DNA of 64,000 nt from contig CACZJL010000001.1 of the NCBI GenBank assembly GCA_902781505.1, forward strand, positions 1 through 64,000. Reading direction: 5' to 3'. The stretch's first letter is position 1, and each line of letters opens with the position of its first letter. The translations under genes and the position numbers were made by a program. This stretch comes from an uncultured Lachnospiraceae bacterium (GTDB taxonomy: Bacteria; Bacillota; Clostridia; Lachnospirales; Lachnospiraceae). Under the pieces are notes generated by a model. It saw nothing but the letters and a program-made list of their open reading frames with translations. It was not told the origin of the DNA and made no database searches. Below, one piece after another: positions 46,137 through 54,702 of this stretch.

Positions 46137-46934
46137 TTAGTTTTTGTGACGTTTTGTTGATTTTTTTAATACAAAGAGAATGATGACAAGGATGAGTACT
46201 GGAAGTCCGCCGGTGATGAGTACGTTAATGATGGTCGAGAAAAGTGGCGTATTCAGCAGATTTTCCTTTACTTCTTCAAAGCGAACGTTGTTTAAAATCC
46301 CTTCCATTCGTGTCTGAAGTGTCTCGTCGATTTCCTTTTCATTTGACTGAATGCTGAAGAGGATGGCGTGAGAGCGGCGGATGGTGTAGTAGTTCTTTAC
46401 ATAAACTGTAACACCTTTATCGTTGGTGCTCTTCATATCTGTAACAAAGAAGCGGTCGCCGGCGTTTGTCTTATATTCGCTGAAATCCAGAACTTCCTGT
46501 GTTTCCTTTGAGGATTCAAGTGTTGTTTTTGTCTGCTCCTGATACTGAGTGAACATGTCCGAAAGGTCTGAGTCAGACATGGTGTTCATGTCGGTGACAT
46601 TTGCCGGGGCGGTACGTTCGGATACCAGAATTTCGTAATTCACCTTATCATCGTTGGTTGGAACTGCCTCAAGGTAAGTTCTTGTTCGTAACATCTGCGC
46701 AGTGAGCGCTTCAACGTCTTCTACCTGAATCAGATCAAGATATGGATCGTTCGCGGAGGAACTTCTTGTGAATCCGTGCATATCTTCCGGAAGTGTAACG
46801 ACGGTGTCGATATCTGCTAATTTATATACGTGAGAATTATCTTCGGCAGCAAAGGTGCCAGTCAGTGTTAAAAAAGAAATCGCAACTGCACCGGAAAGTG
46901 CGAAGAATGCTTTTCTGAAATTTTTAAGATGCAT
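46137..46934 (-). CDS. exported protein with C-terminal membrane anchor, unknown function
   Basis: I start it at ATG 46934 (AAAGGAG about 7 bases ahead), giving 265 residues that begin with a clear signal peptide: basic MHLKNFRK, a hydrophobic core, and a likely cut after TFA. The outer part (about 30-225) is mostly beta with many Thr/Asp/Glu residues and no cysteine. A single membrane helix (about 238-256) and a KKSTKRHKN tail end it, so the protein faces outward. I recognise no family. It is alone, converging on ung. Confidence 0.75.
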   Translation of the reverse strand: MHLKNFRKAFFALSGAVAISFLTLTGTFAAEDNSHVYKLADIDTVVTLPEDMHGFTRSSSANDPYLDLIQVEDVEALTAQMLRTRTYLEAVPTNDDKVNYEILVSERTAPANVTDMNTMSDSDLSDMFTQYQEQTKTTLESSKETQEVLDFSEYKTNAGDRFFVTDMKSTNDKGVTVYVKNYYTIRRSHAILFSIQSNEKEIDETLQTRMEGILNNVRFEEVKENLLNTPLFSTIINVLITGGLPVLILVIILFVLKKSTKRHKN

Positions 46935-46997
46935 GTCAAAACTCCTTTCAATTCTGCTTAATTCCTGCATTTTTGTGGTGCTATGGTATCACAATCC

Positions 46998-47026
46998 TTT
47001 ACAAATTGCAATTTAACTGTTAACAT
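46998..47026 (+). promoter_or_regulatory. possible promoter of der
   Basis: TTTACA (46998-47003) and TAACAT (47021-47026) with a 17-base spacer. The long distance (86 bases) to der lowers confidence. Confidence 0.4.
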
Positions 47027-47111
47027 AATTTAGATATTGAATTGCTTAGTAAAAGGGATAGTGCAGCGCATTTTTCCGTTTACTTACATTTTATAGAAAA
47101 AGAGGTAGTTT

Positions 47112-48437
47112 ATGAGCAGACCAATCGTCGCAATTGTGGGACGTCCAAACGTAGGAAAGTCGACTCTTTTCAACAATCTTGCCGGAGAGCAGATTTCTAT
47201 CGTTAAGGATACTCCTGGCATTACACGTGACCGAATCTATGTTGACGTTGACTGGATCGGTAAGGCATTTACCCTGGTAGATACCGGTGGTATCGAGCCG
47301 AATTCCAATGATATTATTCTTTCTCAGATGAGAGAGCAGGCACAGATTGCTATTGATACGGCTGATGTCATCATCTTTATGACGGATGTTAAGCAGGGGG
47401 CAACTGATGCGGATGACAAGGTTGCTGACATGCTTCGTCGTTCTAAGAAGCCGGTAATCCTTGCTGTTAACAAGGTTGATAATTTCGCAAAGCAGGAGAT
47501 GGACGTTTACGAGTTCTATAATCTTGGAATTGGTGACCCTGTTCCGATTTCGGCAGCATCAAAGCTTGGCTTTGGTGAGCTGTTAGATGACGTTGTTGCG
47601 AAGTTCCCTGATAATAATGGAGATGATGAGGAGGATGACACTCCTAAGGTTGCCATTGTAGGTAAGCCAAACGTTGGTAAGTCTTCCATCATTAACCGTC
47701 TTCTCGGAACAAACCGTCTGATTGTTTCAAATATTGCCGGTACTACAAGAGATGCCGTTGATACGAGAGTAACTCATAACGGTCAGGATTATATCTTTAT
47801 TGATACTGCCGGTCTTCGCCGTCAGAACAAAATCAAGGATGAGCTTGAGCGTTACATGATTATCCGTACTGTTGCGGCTGTTGAACGTGCTGATGTCGTC
47901 ATTATTGTTATTGATGCGACTGAGGGCGTAACAGAACAGGACGCAAAGATTGCCGGTATCGCACATGATCGCGGCAAGGGTATTATTGTTGCCGTAAATA
48001 AGTGGGATGCTGTTCCGGATAAGAATGACAAGACCATTTATGAGTACACCAGAAAGGTTCGTGATACACTGTCCTTCATGAGCTATGCAGAGGTCATCTT
48101 CATTTCTGCCCTTTCGGGACAGCGTCTTGAAAAACTTTATGACATGGTAGATGTGGTAATTCAGAACCAGACACTTCGTATTCCTACCGGCGTCTTAAAT
48201 GAGATTCTGACTGATGCTACAGCCATGAAGCAGCCACCTTCGGACAAGGGTGTTCGTTTACGTATCTATTACATGACTCAGGTTGCCGTAAAACCGCCAA
48301 CCTTCGTAATGTTCGTAAATGATAAGGCTCTCACGCATTTCTCCTATACGAGATACATTGAGAACCGTATTCGTGATGCATTCGGTTTCAGAGGAACCGC
48401 CATCCACTTCATTAACAGAGAGAGAAAAGAGAATTAA
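47112..48437 (+). CDS. der: ribosome-assembly GTPase Der (EngA)
   Basis: A 441-residue GTPase needed to build the 50S subunit. It has two tandem GTPase domains: the first P-loop GRPNVGKS is at 10-17 and the second, GKPNVGKS, near 185. Each has DTxG (DTGGIEP and DTAGLRR) and NKxD (NKVD and NKWD). A C-terminal KH-like domain (about 355-441) follows. plsY comes 2 bases later, the usual Firmicutes order der-plsY-gpsA. Confidence 0.97.
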   Translation: MSRPIVAIVGRPNVGKSTLFNNLAGEQISIVKDTPGITRDRIYVDVDWIGKAFTLVDTGGIEPNSNDIILSQMREQAQIAIDTADVIIFMTDVKQGATDADDKVADMLRRSKKPVILAVNKVDNFAKQEMDVYEFYNLGIGDPVPISAASKLGFGELLDDVVAKFPDNNGDDEEDDTPKVAIVGKPNVGKSSIINRLLGTNRLIVSNIAGTTRDAVDTRVTHNGQDYIFIDTAGLRRQNKIKDELERYMIIRTVAAVERADVVIIVIDATEGVTEQDAKIAGIAHDRGKGIIVAVNKWDAVPDKNDKTIYEYTRKVRDTLSFMSYAEVIFISALSGQRLEKLYDMVDVVIQNQTLRIPTGVLNEILTDATAMKQPPSDKGVRLRIYYMTQVAVKPPTFVMFVNDKALTHFSYTRYIENRIRDAFGFRGTAIHFINRERKEN

Positions 48438-48439
48438 AT

Positions 48440-49147
48440 ATGCTTAGAGTAATCTGTCTTTTACTTGGATATCTGATGGGAAGTATTGTTCAGAGCGGAT
48501 TCTGGATCTGCAAGTTCCATCATATTGATATTCGTCAGTATGGTAGCGGAAATGCCGGGACAACAAATGTAATCCGTACAATGGGTAAGAAAGTTGGTTA
48601 TCTCACTTATATTTTTGATGCCGGTAAGTGCATTGTAACAGCCTTGATTATTGTTTTATTGTTTGGAAACAATCATGCACCGGCTGAACCTGAAATACTT
48701 CTGGTTCTCTGGGGCGCATTAGGCTGCGTACTTGGTCATAACTTCCCGTTCTACCTTGGATTTAAGGGCGGTAAGGGAATTGCTGCTTCAACGGGACTCA
48801 TTCTGTCCTTTATGATTGTTGATATTCATTACTGGTATTTCACAGTAATTGGTTTCATTATCTTCATGACAACCATGTATGTCTCAAGATACGTATCTTT
48901 AGCGTCTCTTGTCCTTATGACAACACTGACGTTAGAGTTCATAATCACGGCCTTCTTTGGAAGAATCAATGCAACAGGAGCTGCCTTAATCGAGTGTAAT
49001 CTCGTTATGTGTGCTCTGACAGCACTTGCTTTCTTCCAGCACAGGGCAAATATTGTGCGCCTTATTTCCGGCACGGAAAATAAAATCGGACACCATGTAA
49101 AGGTTGAGGAAAACCTTGCGTCCGAGTCAGGGGAGAAGAATGAGTAA
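48440..49147 (+). CDS. plsY: glycerol-3-phosphate acyltransferase PlsY
   Basis: Adds the first acyl chain to glycerol-3-phosphate from acyl phosphate, in the membrane. The 235 residues show several membrane helices and the three family motifs: GSGNAGTTNVIR (near 35), the GHNFPFYLGFKGGKG block (near 96) and a later, less clear loop. Residues after about 205 form a charged extension. It overlaps gpsA by 8 bases; GpsA makes its substrate. Confidence 0.93.
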   Translation: MLRVICLLLGYLMGSIVQSGFWICKFHHIDIRQYGSGNAGTTNVIRTMGKKVGYLTYIFDAGKCIVTALIIVLLFGNNHAPAEPEILLVLWGALGCVLGHNFPFYLGFKGGKGIAASTGLILSFMIVDIHYWYFTVIGFIIFMTTMYVSRYVSLASLVLMTTLTLEFIITAFFGRINATGAALIECNLVMCALTALAFFQHRANIVRLISGTENKIGHHVKVEENLASESGEKNE

Positions 49148-50150
49148 GGTAGGAATTTTAGGTTCCGGTTCCTTTGGTACGGCTCTTGCTGTACTTTTAG
49201 CAACTAAGGGGCATTCTGTTGTGATGTGGAGTGCACATCCTGCACATTTAAAAGAGCTTGAAGAGACGCGCGTAAACAGCAAATTACCGGGAATCAGACT
49301 GCCGGAAAATGTGACATTTTCCGAGTCTTTTGAATTCTTAAAGGACTGCGATGCCATTCTGTTAACGACAGCATCCGTCTATGTAAGAGAGACCGCTACG
49401 CGCATGAAGCCTTTCGTTTCGGATGGCGCTAAGATTATTATTGCTGCTAAGGGTATTGAGGATGCTTCACTTAAGATGCTTTACGAAGTGGTTGAGGAAG
49501 TGATTCCAACCTGTGAAGCAGTTGTTCTTTCAGGACCTTCTCATGCGGAAGAGGTTGGAAGACTCGTTCCTACAACCTGTGTTATCGCTACAGCAAAGAA
49601 GGATACGGCAGAATTCCTTCAGAATCTGTTTATGACAGATTCGTTCCGTGTTTACACGTCTCCGGACCGATTAGGCGTTAGTATTGGTGGCGCCTGCAAG
49701 AATGTTATTGCGCTCGCTGCCGGTGTTGCTGATGGTTTAGGATATGGTGATAATACAAAGGCTGCACTGATTACAAGAGGTATTGCAGAAATCGGACGCC
49801 TCGGACTTGCAATGGGGGCCGAACTCACTACATTTGCCGGGCTTTCCGGTATTGGAGACTTAATTGTTACCTGTGCTTCTGTCCATTCAAGAAACCGTAA
49901 GTGCGGTTATCTGATCGGACAGGGAAGAACAAAGGAAGAAGCTGTGAAAGAGGTTGGTGCGGTCGTAGAAGGTATTTACGCAGCGCATGCATGCCTCGAG
50001 TTAGCAAAGAGAGCCGGGGTTGAGATGCCTATCGTTACACAGGTCTGCCTGACCTTGTTTGAAGGCAAGAATCCGGCTGATGCTGTAAGAGACCTGATGA
50101 TGAGAGAAGGAAAGGCGGAGGCCGGAACCCTCATCTGGAAGGAATCTTAA
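49140..50150 (+). CDS. gpsA: glycerol-3-phosphate dehydrogenase [NAD(P)+]
   Basis: Makes sn-glycerol-3-phosphate from dihydroxyacetone phosphate for lipid synthesis. The start is ATG 49140, with GGGGAGA directly ahead; an earlier in-frame ATG (49104) would add 12 residues of plsY-overlapping sequence. The 336 residues show GSGSFGTALA (7-16, nucleotide binding), SGPSHAEEV, the catalytic lysine in GACKNVIALAAG, and the FAGLSGIGDLIVTC block. It is coupled to plsY. Confidence 0.96.
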   Translation: MSKVGILGSGSFGTALAVLLATKGHSVVMWSAHPAHLKELEETRVNSKLPGIRLPENVTFSESFEFLKDCDAILLTTASVYVRETATRMKPFVSDGAKIIIAAKGIEDASLKMLYEVVEEVIPTCEAVVLSGPSHAEEVGRLVPTTCVIATAKKDTAEFLQNLFMTDSFRVYTSPDRLGVSIGGACKNVIALAAGVADGLGYGDNTKAALITRGIAEIGRLGLAMGAELTTFAGLSGIGDLIVTCASVHSRNRKCGYLIGQGRTKEEAVKEVGAVVEGIYAAHACLELAKRAGVEMPIVTQVCLTLFEGKNPADAVRDLMMREGKAEAGTLIWKES

Positions 50151-50164
50151 TTGAAGGAGAATTT

Positions 50165-50722
50165 ATGAGAGTTATTGCCGGAACAGCGCGCAGTATGCCG
50201 CTTAAGAGCTTAGATGGATTAGAGACGAGACCGACGCTTGATCGAATTAAGGAGACGGTTTTTAATATTCTGCAGAACGATATTCCGGGTTGCAGATTTT
50301 TAGATCTGTTCTCAGGAAGCGGTGCGATTGCCATTGAGGCATTGTCCCGTCATGCAAAGGAAGCAGTCCTTGTTGAACAGAACAAAAAGGCTTCTGCCGT
50401 TATCAAAGAAAATCTGAAATTTACGAAATTTACGGATAATTCCCGTGTAATGGAGATGGATTGTGTTTCTGCAATCAGAAGATTAGAGGGAACCGGAGTT
50501 TTCGACGTAATCTACATTGATGCACCTTACGGTCAGGGTCTTGAGGAGCCGGTACTTCGTGCTCTTTCTGAGTCTGACATTGCAGATGAAGATACAATAG
50601 TCGTAGTAGAAGAAGATTTAGACGAGAATCTTGATTTTGCTGAAAACTGTGGATTCTCAGTCACACGCTTTAAAAAATATAAAACAAATCAGCATATTTT
50701 CCTGAAGAAGAAAGGAAATTAA
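50165..50722 (+). CDS. rsmD: 16S rRNA (guanine966-N2)-methyltransferase
   Basis: Methylates G966 of 16S rRNA. The 185 residues show the family start [27 protein letters not shown], the SAM motif [20 protein letters not shown] (near 41) and the DAPYGQGL catalytic motif (DPPY variant). AAGGAG lies 6 bases before the ATG. coaD follows after 4 bases, a common pair. Confidence 0.95.
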   Translation: MRVIAGTARSMPLKSLDGLETRPTLDRIKETVFNILQNDIPGCRFLDLFSGSGAIAIEALSRHAKEAVLVEQNKKASAVIKENLKFTKFTDNSRVMEMDCVSAIRRLEGTGVFDVIYIDAPYGQGLEEPVLRALSESDIADEDTIVVVEEDLDENLDFAENCGFSVTRFKKYKTNQHIFLKKKGN

Positions 50723-50726
50723 TTTC

Positions 50727-51206
50727 ATGATTAACGCAATTTATCCTGGAAGCTTTGATCCTGTGACGAATGGTCATTTAGATGTCATCAAAAGAAGTGC
50801 AGGTTTAGTCGACCGTTTAATCGTCGGAGTTCTGAACAACAACGCAAAAAGTCCGTTGTTTTCAGTAGATGAACGTGTTAAAATATTGCAGGAAGTAACA
50901 AAAGACCTTAAAAATGTAGAAGTAAAAAGCTTCTCAGGTCTGTTGGTAGATTTCGCAAAGGAGAATGACGTTCATGTCATCATCCGTGGCCTCCGTGCCG
51001 TTACCGATTTCGAGTATGAACTTGCGATGGCTCAGACAAATCGCGTAATTAATCCAGAGGTAGAAACATTCTTTATGGCAACCAGCTTAAAGTATGCATA
51101 TCTTTCCTCAAGTACCGTAAAAGAAGTGGCTAAGTTTGGCGGCAAGTTAGATGATTTGGTTCCGCCATACGTCATTCCGCTGATCAGAGAAAAATACAAG
51201 AAATAA
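50727..51206 (+). CDS. coaD: phosphopantetheine adenylyltransferase
   Basis: The fourth step of coenzyme A synthesis. The 159 residues show the nucleotidyltransferase motif [15 protein letters not shown] (TxGH-type NGH), the [11 protein letters not shown] block, [13 protein letters not shown], and the C-terminal [11 protein letters not shown] with the SSSxVKE nucleotide motif. It has the standard length and lies directly behind rsmD. Confidence 0.97.
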   Translation: MINAIYPGSFDPVTNGHLDVIKRSAGLVDRLIVGVLNNNAKSPLFSVDERVKILQEVTKDLKNVEVKSFSGLLVDFAKENDVHVIIRGLRAVTDFEYELAMAQTNRVINPEVETFFMATSLKYAYLSSSTVKEVAKFGGKLDDLVPPYVIPLIREKYKK

Positions 51207-51223
51207 ATCCAGGGGGTTTTATT

Positions 51224-51865
51224 ATGAGCAGAATTGAACAGATTATCAGCGATATGGAAGCATATCTTGACAGTTGCAAGAAGGTTCCGTTAAGCAGCGA
51301 TAAGATTATGGTTGAAAAGGATCAGATGTTGGATTTCTTAGAAGAGCTCCGTCTGAAAACCCCTGAAGAGATCAAGAAATATCAGAGAATTTTAGCAAAC
51401 TCCGAAGCAATTATTAACGATGCAAAGAATCAGGCCAATGCTATCTTAAATGAGGCACAGGTTCAGACAGAAGAGCTTGTTAATGAACATGAAGTAATGC
51501 AGAGAGCAGTTGCACAGGCTGACAGCCTCGTAAACTCCGCTAATGAAAATGCGAAGCAGACCATTCTTACTGCAGAAGCTGATGCCGACAACATCCGCAT
51601 GGGTGCTTTAGGCTACACAGATGATATGCTTGAAAAGCTTCAGAGAATTATCGAGCATGCAATCCGTGAAAATCAGGATAAGTATGAATCCACAATGACT
51701 TCCCTTCAGAATGTTCTGAACGTCGTTGAAACAAACAGAAATGAGCTTGCTTCTACAGGAAATGAAGAAGTAGGAGAAGCTGCTGCCGAGCCGGAAGAAA
51801 CGGCTGAAACAGAAAGTGCAGCTCCAGAAGAAGCACCAGTACCTGAAGAGAACGTTGCTGACTGA
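51224..51865 (+). CDS. coiled-coil protein of DivIVA / ATPase subunit H-like type
   Basis: A 213-residue soluble protein. Residues 1-30 (SRIEQIISDMEAYLDSC) and 55-180 form long helices with Ala/Gln/Asn-rich heptads, as in DivIVA-like or V-ATPase subunit E/H-like proteins. The last 35 residues are a flexible Ala/Pro/Glu tail. Such proteins are usual beside coaD in Lachnospiraceae as far as I recall, with unknown function; a role in division or envelope scaffolding is a guess. GGGGG lies before the ATG. Confidence 0.65.
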   Translation: MSRIEQIISDMEAYLDSCKKVPLSSDKIMVEKDQMLDFLEELRLKTPEEIKKYQRILANSEAIINDAKNQANAILNEAQVQTEELVNEHEVMQRAVAQADSLVNSANENAKQTILTAEADADNIRMGALGYTDDMLEKLQRIIEHAIRENQDKYESTMTSLQNVLNVVETNRNELASTGNEEVGEAAAEPEETAETESAAPEEAPVPEENVAD

Positions 51866-51881
51866 AATGTGTGAAAGGTTT

Positions 51882-51920
51882 AAGCATAAGAGTAAGGACG
51901 ACCTGCTCTTATGCTTTTTT
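51882..51920 (+). terminator. terminator of coaD operon, touching the next start
   Basis: A perfect 11-bp stem (51882-51892 / 51905-51915) with a 12-base loop and a T-run. The next gene's ATG is only 5 bases further. Confidence 0.88.
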
Positions 51921-51924
51921 AATT

Positions 51925-53292
51925 ATGAATTTACCGGAAAAGTATTTAGAAAACATGAGAGAGCTTTTAGGAGATGAGTTTGACGCTTACCTTGAGAGCT
52001 TTGATGAACCTCGAGTTTATGGACTTCGCGTCAATACGAAAAAAATCAGTGTAGAAGATTTTTTAAAGATTTCTCCGTTTGATCTGACTCCAATTCCATG
52101 GATCAGCAATGGCTTCTATTACAGGGAAGAAAACAGACCTGCGAAGCATCCATATTATTATGCGGGACTTTACTATATTCAGGAGCCTTCTGCCATGACA
52201 CCGGCAGAGATTCTTCCGATTGAAGAAGGAGACGTGGTTGCTGACCTCTGCGCTGCACCGGGTGGAAAGTCTACCGAGCTTGCAAGCAAACTGAACGGAA
52301 GCGGAATGCTTCTTTCCAATGATATTTCTGCAACACGTGCCAAGGCACTTCTTCGAAATCTTGAAGGCTTTGGTATTGGAAATATGACCATTACCTCTGA
52401 AGACCCGACTCATTTAAGAGAACAGTTTGGAGAGGTATTTGATAAGATTTTAGTCGATGCACCTTGTTCCGGTGAAGGAATGTTCCGTAAGGACAACAAA
52501 CTGATTCGCGCCTGGGATGAGGAAAAGCCGGCATTTTTCGCAAATATTCAGAGGAGTATTATTGTGAATGCTGCCGATATGTTAAAACCAGGTGGTATGA
52601 TGCTTTATTCCACGTGCACCTTTAATCATCTTGAAGATGAGGAATCCATTGAATTCCTGTTAAAGGAACGCCCTGAAATGTCACTGGTAAATATTGCAAA
52701 TCCTTATAAAGGCTTTGCAACCGGATTTACAACGACTGAAGACGATAAAAGCTACCATCTTGAGCGTGCAGTTCGTATCTTCCCTCATAAGATGCGCGGA
52801 GAAGGCCATTTCCTGGCATTGCTTAAAAAGGACGGAGAGCGGTTCGCCTCCGGTACGGCAGTGAAGCCATCTGAAAAGCTTCCGGAGGAACTTACAGAGT
52901 TTTTAAAGGAACTAAAGATGCCTTTTGATCCGGAACGCATCACAATTCGCGATAGCAAGGTGTACCTGATGCCGGTGCATGCACTTTCCATGCATGGTCT
53001 TCGTATTCTTCGAAGTGGTCTGTTACTCGGTGAATTAAAGAAAAAGCGTTTTGAACCGAGCCAGGCGCTTGCCATGGCCCTGAAGTCATCGGATTATACA
53101 GCTGTCATTGATCTGCCGGTTTCCGATGTACGTGTTACAAAGTACTTAAAGGGTGAGACCTTAAATGTTGCTGATTTTAATGTACGTGATGGGTTCTGCC
53201 TCGTCTGTGTAGACGGCTTCCCTCTTGGCTGGGGTAAGAAGGGCAAGAGTAATCTGAAAAATAAGTATCTGCCTGGATGGCGTATGCAGTAA
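51925..53292 (+). CDS. RsmF/RsmB-type rRNA (cytosine-C5) methyltransferase
   Basis: A NOL1/NOP2/Sun-family enzyme that methylates cytosines in rRNA or tRNA. I start it at ATG 51925, where MNLPEKYLENM matches the family; an earlier GTG (51871) would read through a terminator hairpin. The 455 residues show SAM motif ADLCAAPGGKSTE, and the two catalytic cysteines in DAPCSGEGMFRKD and YSTCTFNHLEDEE. A C-terminal PUA-like RsmF domain follows (about 330-455). There is no ribosome site before the ATG; only the T-run precedes it. Confidence 0.9.
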   Translation: MNLPEKYLENMRELLGDEFDAYLESFDEPRVYGLRVNTKKISVEDFLKISPFDLTPIPWISNGFYYREENRPAKHPYYYAGLYYIQEPSAMTPAEILPIEEGDVVADLCAAPGGKSTELASKLNGSGMLLSNDISATRAKALLRNLEGFGIGNMTITSEDPTHLREQFGEVFDKILVDAPCSGEGMFRKDNKLIRAWDEEKPAFFANIQRSIIVNAADMLKPGGMMLYSTCTFNHLEDEESIEFLLKERPEMSLVNIANPYKGFATGFTTTEDDKSYHLERAVRIFPHKMRGEGHFLALLKKDGERFASGTAVKPSEKLPEELTEFLKELKMPFDPERITIRDSKVYLMPVHALSMHGLRILRSGLLLGELKKKRFEPSQALAMALKSSDYTAVIDLPVSDVRVTKYLKGETLNVADFNVRDGFCLVCVDGFPLGWGKKGKSNLKNKYLPGWRMQ

Positions 53293-53299
53293 GGATTTT

Positions 53300-54034
53300 A
53301 TGAAATTACGAATTGATAAGATTTGCTCTGATTACAATCTGGCGTCCAGAAAAGAAATCAGAGATTATGTTAAAAAGGGACGGATTCGTGTTGATGGCGA
53401 GGTCTTAAAAAGTTCCTCTGATAAGGTCGACCCGTTAACCAGCGTCATTACAGTTGACGGCGTGAAGCTCGAATATGAAGAGTATTCCTATTTTATGCTG
53501 AACAAGCCGGATGGTGTGTTATCAACTGCATTTGATAAGAAGCAAAGAACTGTTCTCAATCTATTAAGTAAACCACACCGGTCTGACCTCTTTCCGGTTG
53601 GAAGGCTTGATAAGGATACAACGGGGCTTCTTTTAATCAGCAACGACGGACCACTATCTCATGAACTGTTAAGTCCTAAAAAGCACGTGGACAAGGTCTA
53701 TGAGGCACGTGTGAAAGGCAGGATACGTCCTGAGCTTAAGGAGGTATTTGCCAGGGGATTTCAGTACGACGAAGACCTCGTTTCCGACTCGGCAACTTTA
53801 GAGATTCTTTCTTACGATGAAATACAGGACCAGACGCTGATACACGTAACAATTCACGAAGGAAAATTTCATCAGATTAAGAAGATGTTTCTTGCGGTTG
53901 GCAGCGAAGTACTCAGCTTAAAGCGAGTCAGTTTTGGCCCTCTTAAGCTTGATGAATCGCTTAAGGAAGGGGAATATCGCTGTCTGACACAGGAAGAAAT
54001 TAATTTGCTTAAAGAAGGACATGAAAATGCGTAA
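53300..54034 (+). CDS. rsuA: 16S rRNA pseudouridine516 synthase, RsuA type
   Basis: A 244-residue pseudouridine synthase with an N-terminal S4 domain (about 1-60) and a catalytic domain with GRLDKDTTGLLLISNDG (near 102). HEGKFHQIKKMF fits RsuA, which modifies U516 of 16S rRNA. It differs from rluF in this window (QGMNRQIRRM). It starts 8 bases after the methyltransferase gene and overlaps the next gene by 14 bases. RsuA against RluB is judged by motif only. Confidence 0.88.
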   Translation: MKLRIDKICSDYNLASRKEIRDYVKKGRIRVDGEVLKSSSDKVDPLTSVITVDGVKLEYEEYSYFMLNKPDGVLSTAFDKKQRTVLNLLSKPHRSDLFPVGRLDKDTTGLLLISNDGPLSHELLSPKKHVDKVYEARVKGRIRPELKEVFARGFQYDEDLVSDSATLEILSYDEIQDQTLIHVTIHEGKFHQIKKMFLAVGSEVLSLKRVSFGPLKLDESLKEGEYRCLTQEEINLLKEGHENA

Positions 54035-54629
54035 AGAAGCTGAAACCAAAATAAAAAGCCTTCAGAAGGGATCAAAAGGATATCTGGCAAAGAGAAAGAA
54101 ACAGGCCGCAGTAATTGTCGCCTTTTTCGCCGTGCTGATTCTGGCACTGATTATTGTTGGAATTCTGTTAAACGGTTCGAATAAGAATCTGCTGACACTG
54201 ATTGCAATCGTCCTTGTACTTCCAGGTGCGAAGTTTGCAGTTAACTTAATTGTAATCTCACCGCACAAGCCTGTAAGTGAGGAACTTTTCAAAGAGGTGG
54301 AGACGAATGCAAGATCTCTTACCAGGCTTTATGACAATGTCATCGGAACAACAGAGCGTCCTGTTGGCGCGCCTGCAATTGCGTATTGTGATAATGCGCT
54401 CTGCATCTACACCGATGAGGAAAAGACAAATGTGGACTTTCTGACCAAACAGGTCAAGAATTTCCTGCAGGGAGATTCCATTTTTATCAATGTGTCTGTT
54501 TATAACGATGAGAAGCAGTTTGTGAAGCGTATTGCGAATCTCAACAGCAATATAGAATCCTCAACGAAAAAGCCGATTGAAGGGCGTGATGAAAAAATTC
54601 GCGCATCTTTGGAGACGATGCTGATTTAA
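54021..54629 (+). CDS. membrane protein of unknown function
   Basis: 202 residues: a basic start (about 1-27), two membrane helices (about 28-49 and 57-77), and a soluble C-terminal part of about 125 residues with mixed alpha/beta pattern and one CDNALC pair of cysteines (about 124-129). No family recognised. It overlaps rsuA by 14 bases; a GAAGG site is there, and ATG 54027 is a possible alternative start. Confidence 0.7.
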   Translation: MKMRKEAETKIKSLQKGSKGYLAKRKKQAAVIVAFFAVLILALIIVGILLNGSNKNLLTLIAIVLVLPGAKFAVNLIVISPHKPVSEELFKEVETNARSLTRLYDNVIGTTERPVGAPAIAYCDNALCIYTDEEKTNVDFLTKQVKNFLQGDSIFINVSVYNDEKQFVKRIANLNSNIESSTKKPIEGRDEKIRASLETMLI

Positions 54630-54702
54630 TGAAGCAACAGACCTCAGTCGTTTTAATGCTTCAAAGAATTTGTGTAAATCTAGCGATGCAGAAAGAGAAT
54701 TT

